From NCBI GenBank assembly GCA_964483155.1, contig CAZAAC010000099.1:1-5793 (forward strand): a DNA stretch of 5,793 bases, written 5' to 3'. Of the stretch, positions 5,791 to 5,793 are shown one piece after another (the stretch's first letter is position 1; every line of letters begins with the position of its first letter). The translations under genes were made by a program, and so were the position numbers. The stretch is from JAAYYM01 sp964483155 (GTDB lineage Bacteria > Bacillota > Clostridia > Lachnospirales > Lachnospiraceae). Under the pieces are notes generated by a model. That model was not told the origin of the DNA and ran no database searches. It saw only the letters and a program-made list of their open reading frames with translations.

Positions 5791-5793
5791 ATA

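Overview
The window reads as chromosomal DNA of an A+T-rich Firmicute, most likely a Clostridia/Lachnospiraceae-type gut anaerobe. This is inferred from the low G+C, strong AGGAGG-type ribosome binding sites, sigma-A-like promoters, and the mix of families (HD-GYP, FliB-type lysine methylase, DUF5131, Crp/Fnr with a lactonase-like hydrolase). All six supported genes lie on the + strand, and no RNA gene, CRISPR array, insertion sequence or attachment site is visible.

Region 1 (1-1428) is a cyclic-di-GMP signalling gene. A near-consensus promoter (TTGACT-17-TATAAT) and a strong RBS lead to a GTG start at 83. That reading frame stops at 181. The HD-GYP protein itself is read in the -1 frame, where no ATG, GTG or TTG occurs before ATG 202. 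Adding one A to the AAAA run at 97-100 would join the two parts into a 418-residue double-HD protein, so the gene looks frameshifted near its 5' end. The N-terminal HD half is degenerate and the C-terminal HD-GYP half keeps all its motifs. A hairpin terminator follows.

Region 2 (1441-1987) is a single GNAT acetyltransferase of the RimJ/RimL type.

Region 3 (2073-4020) is a probable two-gene operon with its own promoter. It encodes a FliB-family (flagellin lysine-N-methylase-like) cysteine-rich protein and, 31 bp downstream, a DUF5131 (phage Gp37/Gp68) protein with a radical-SAM-like CX6CX2C motif. No flagellin gene and no TcmP partner gene is in the window. The pairing of two predicted Fe-S/SAM-type proteins is the most intriguing functional association here.

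Region 4 (4017-5790) holds a Crp/Fnr-family regulator with its own candidate promoter. After a 99-bp A+T-rich gap with several TGATT/TGACT repeats comes a membrane-anchored metallo-beta-lactamase-fold hydrolase resembling acyl-homoserine-lactone lactonases. The layout suggests a local regulator and its target enzyme, but the substrate cannot be told from sequence alone.
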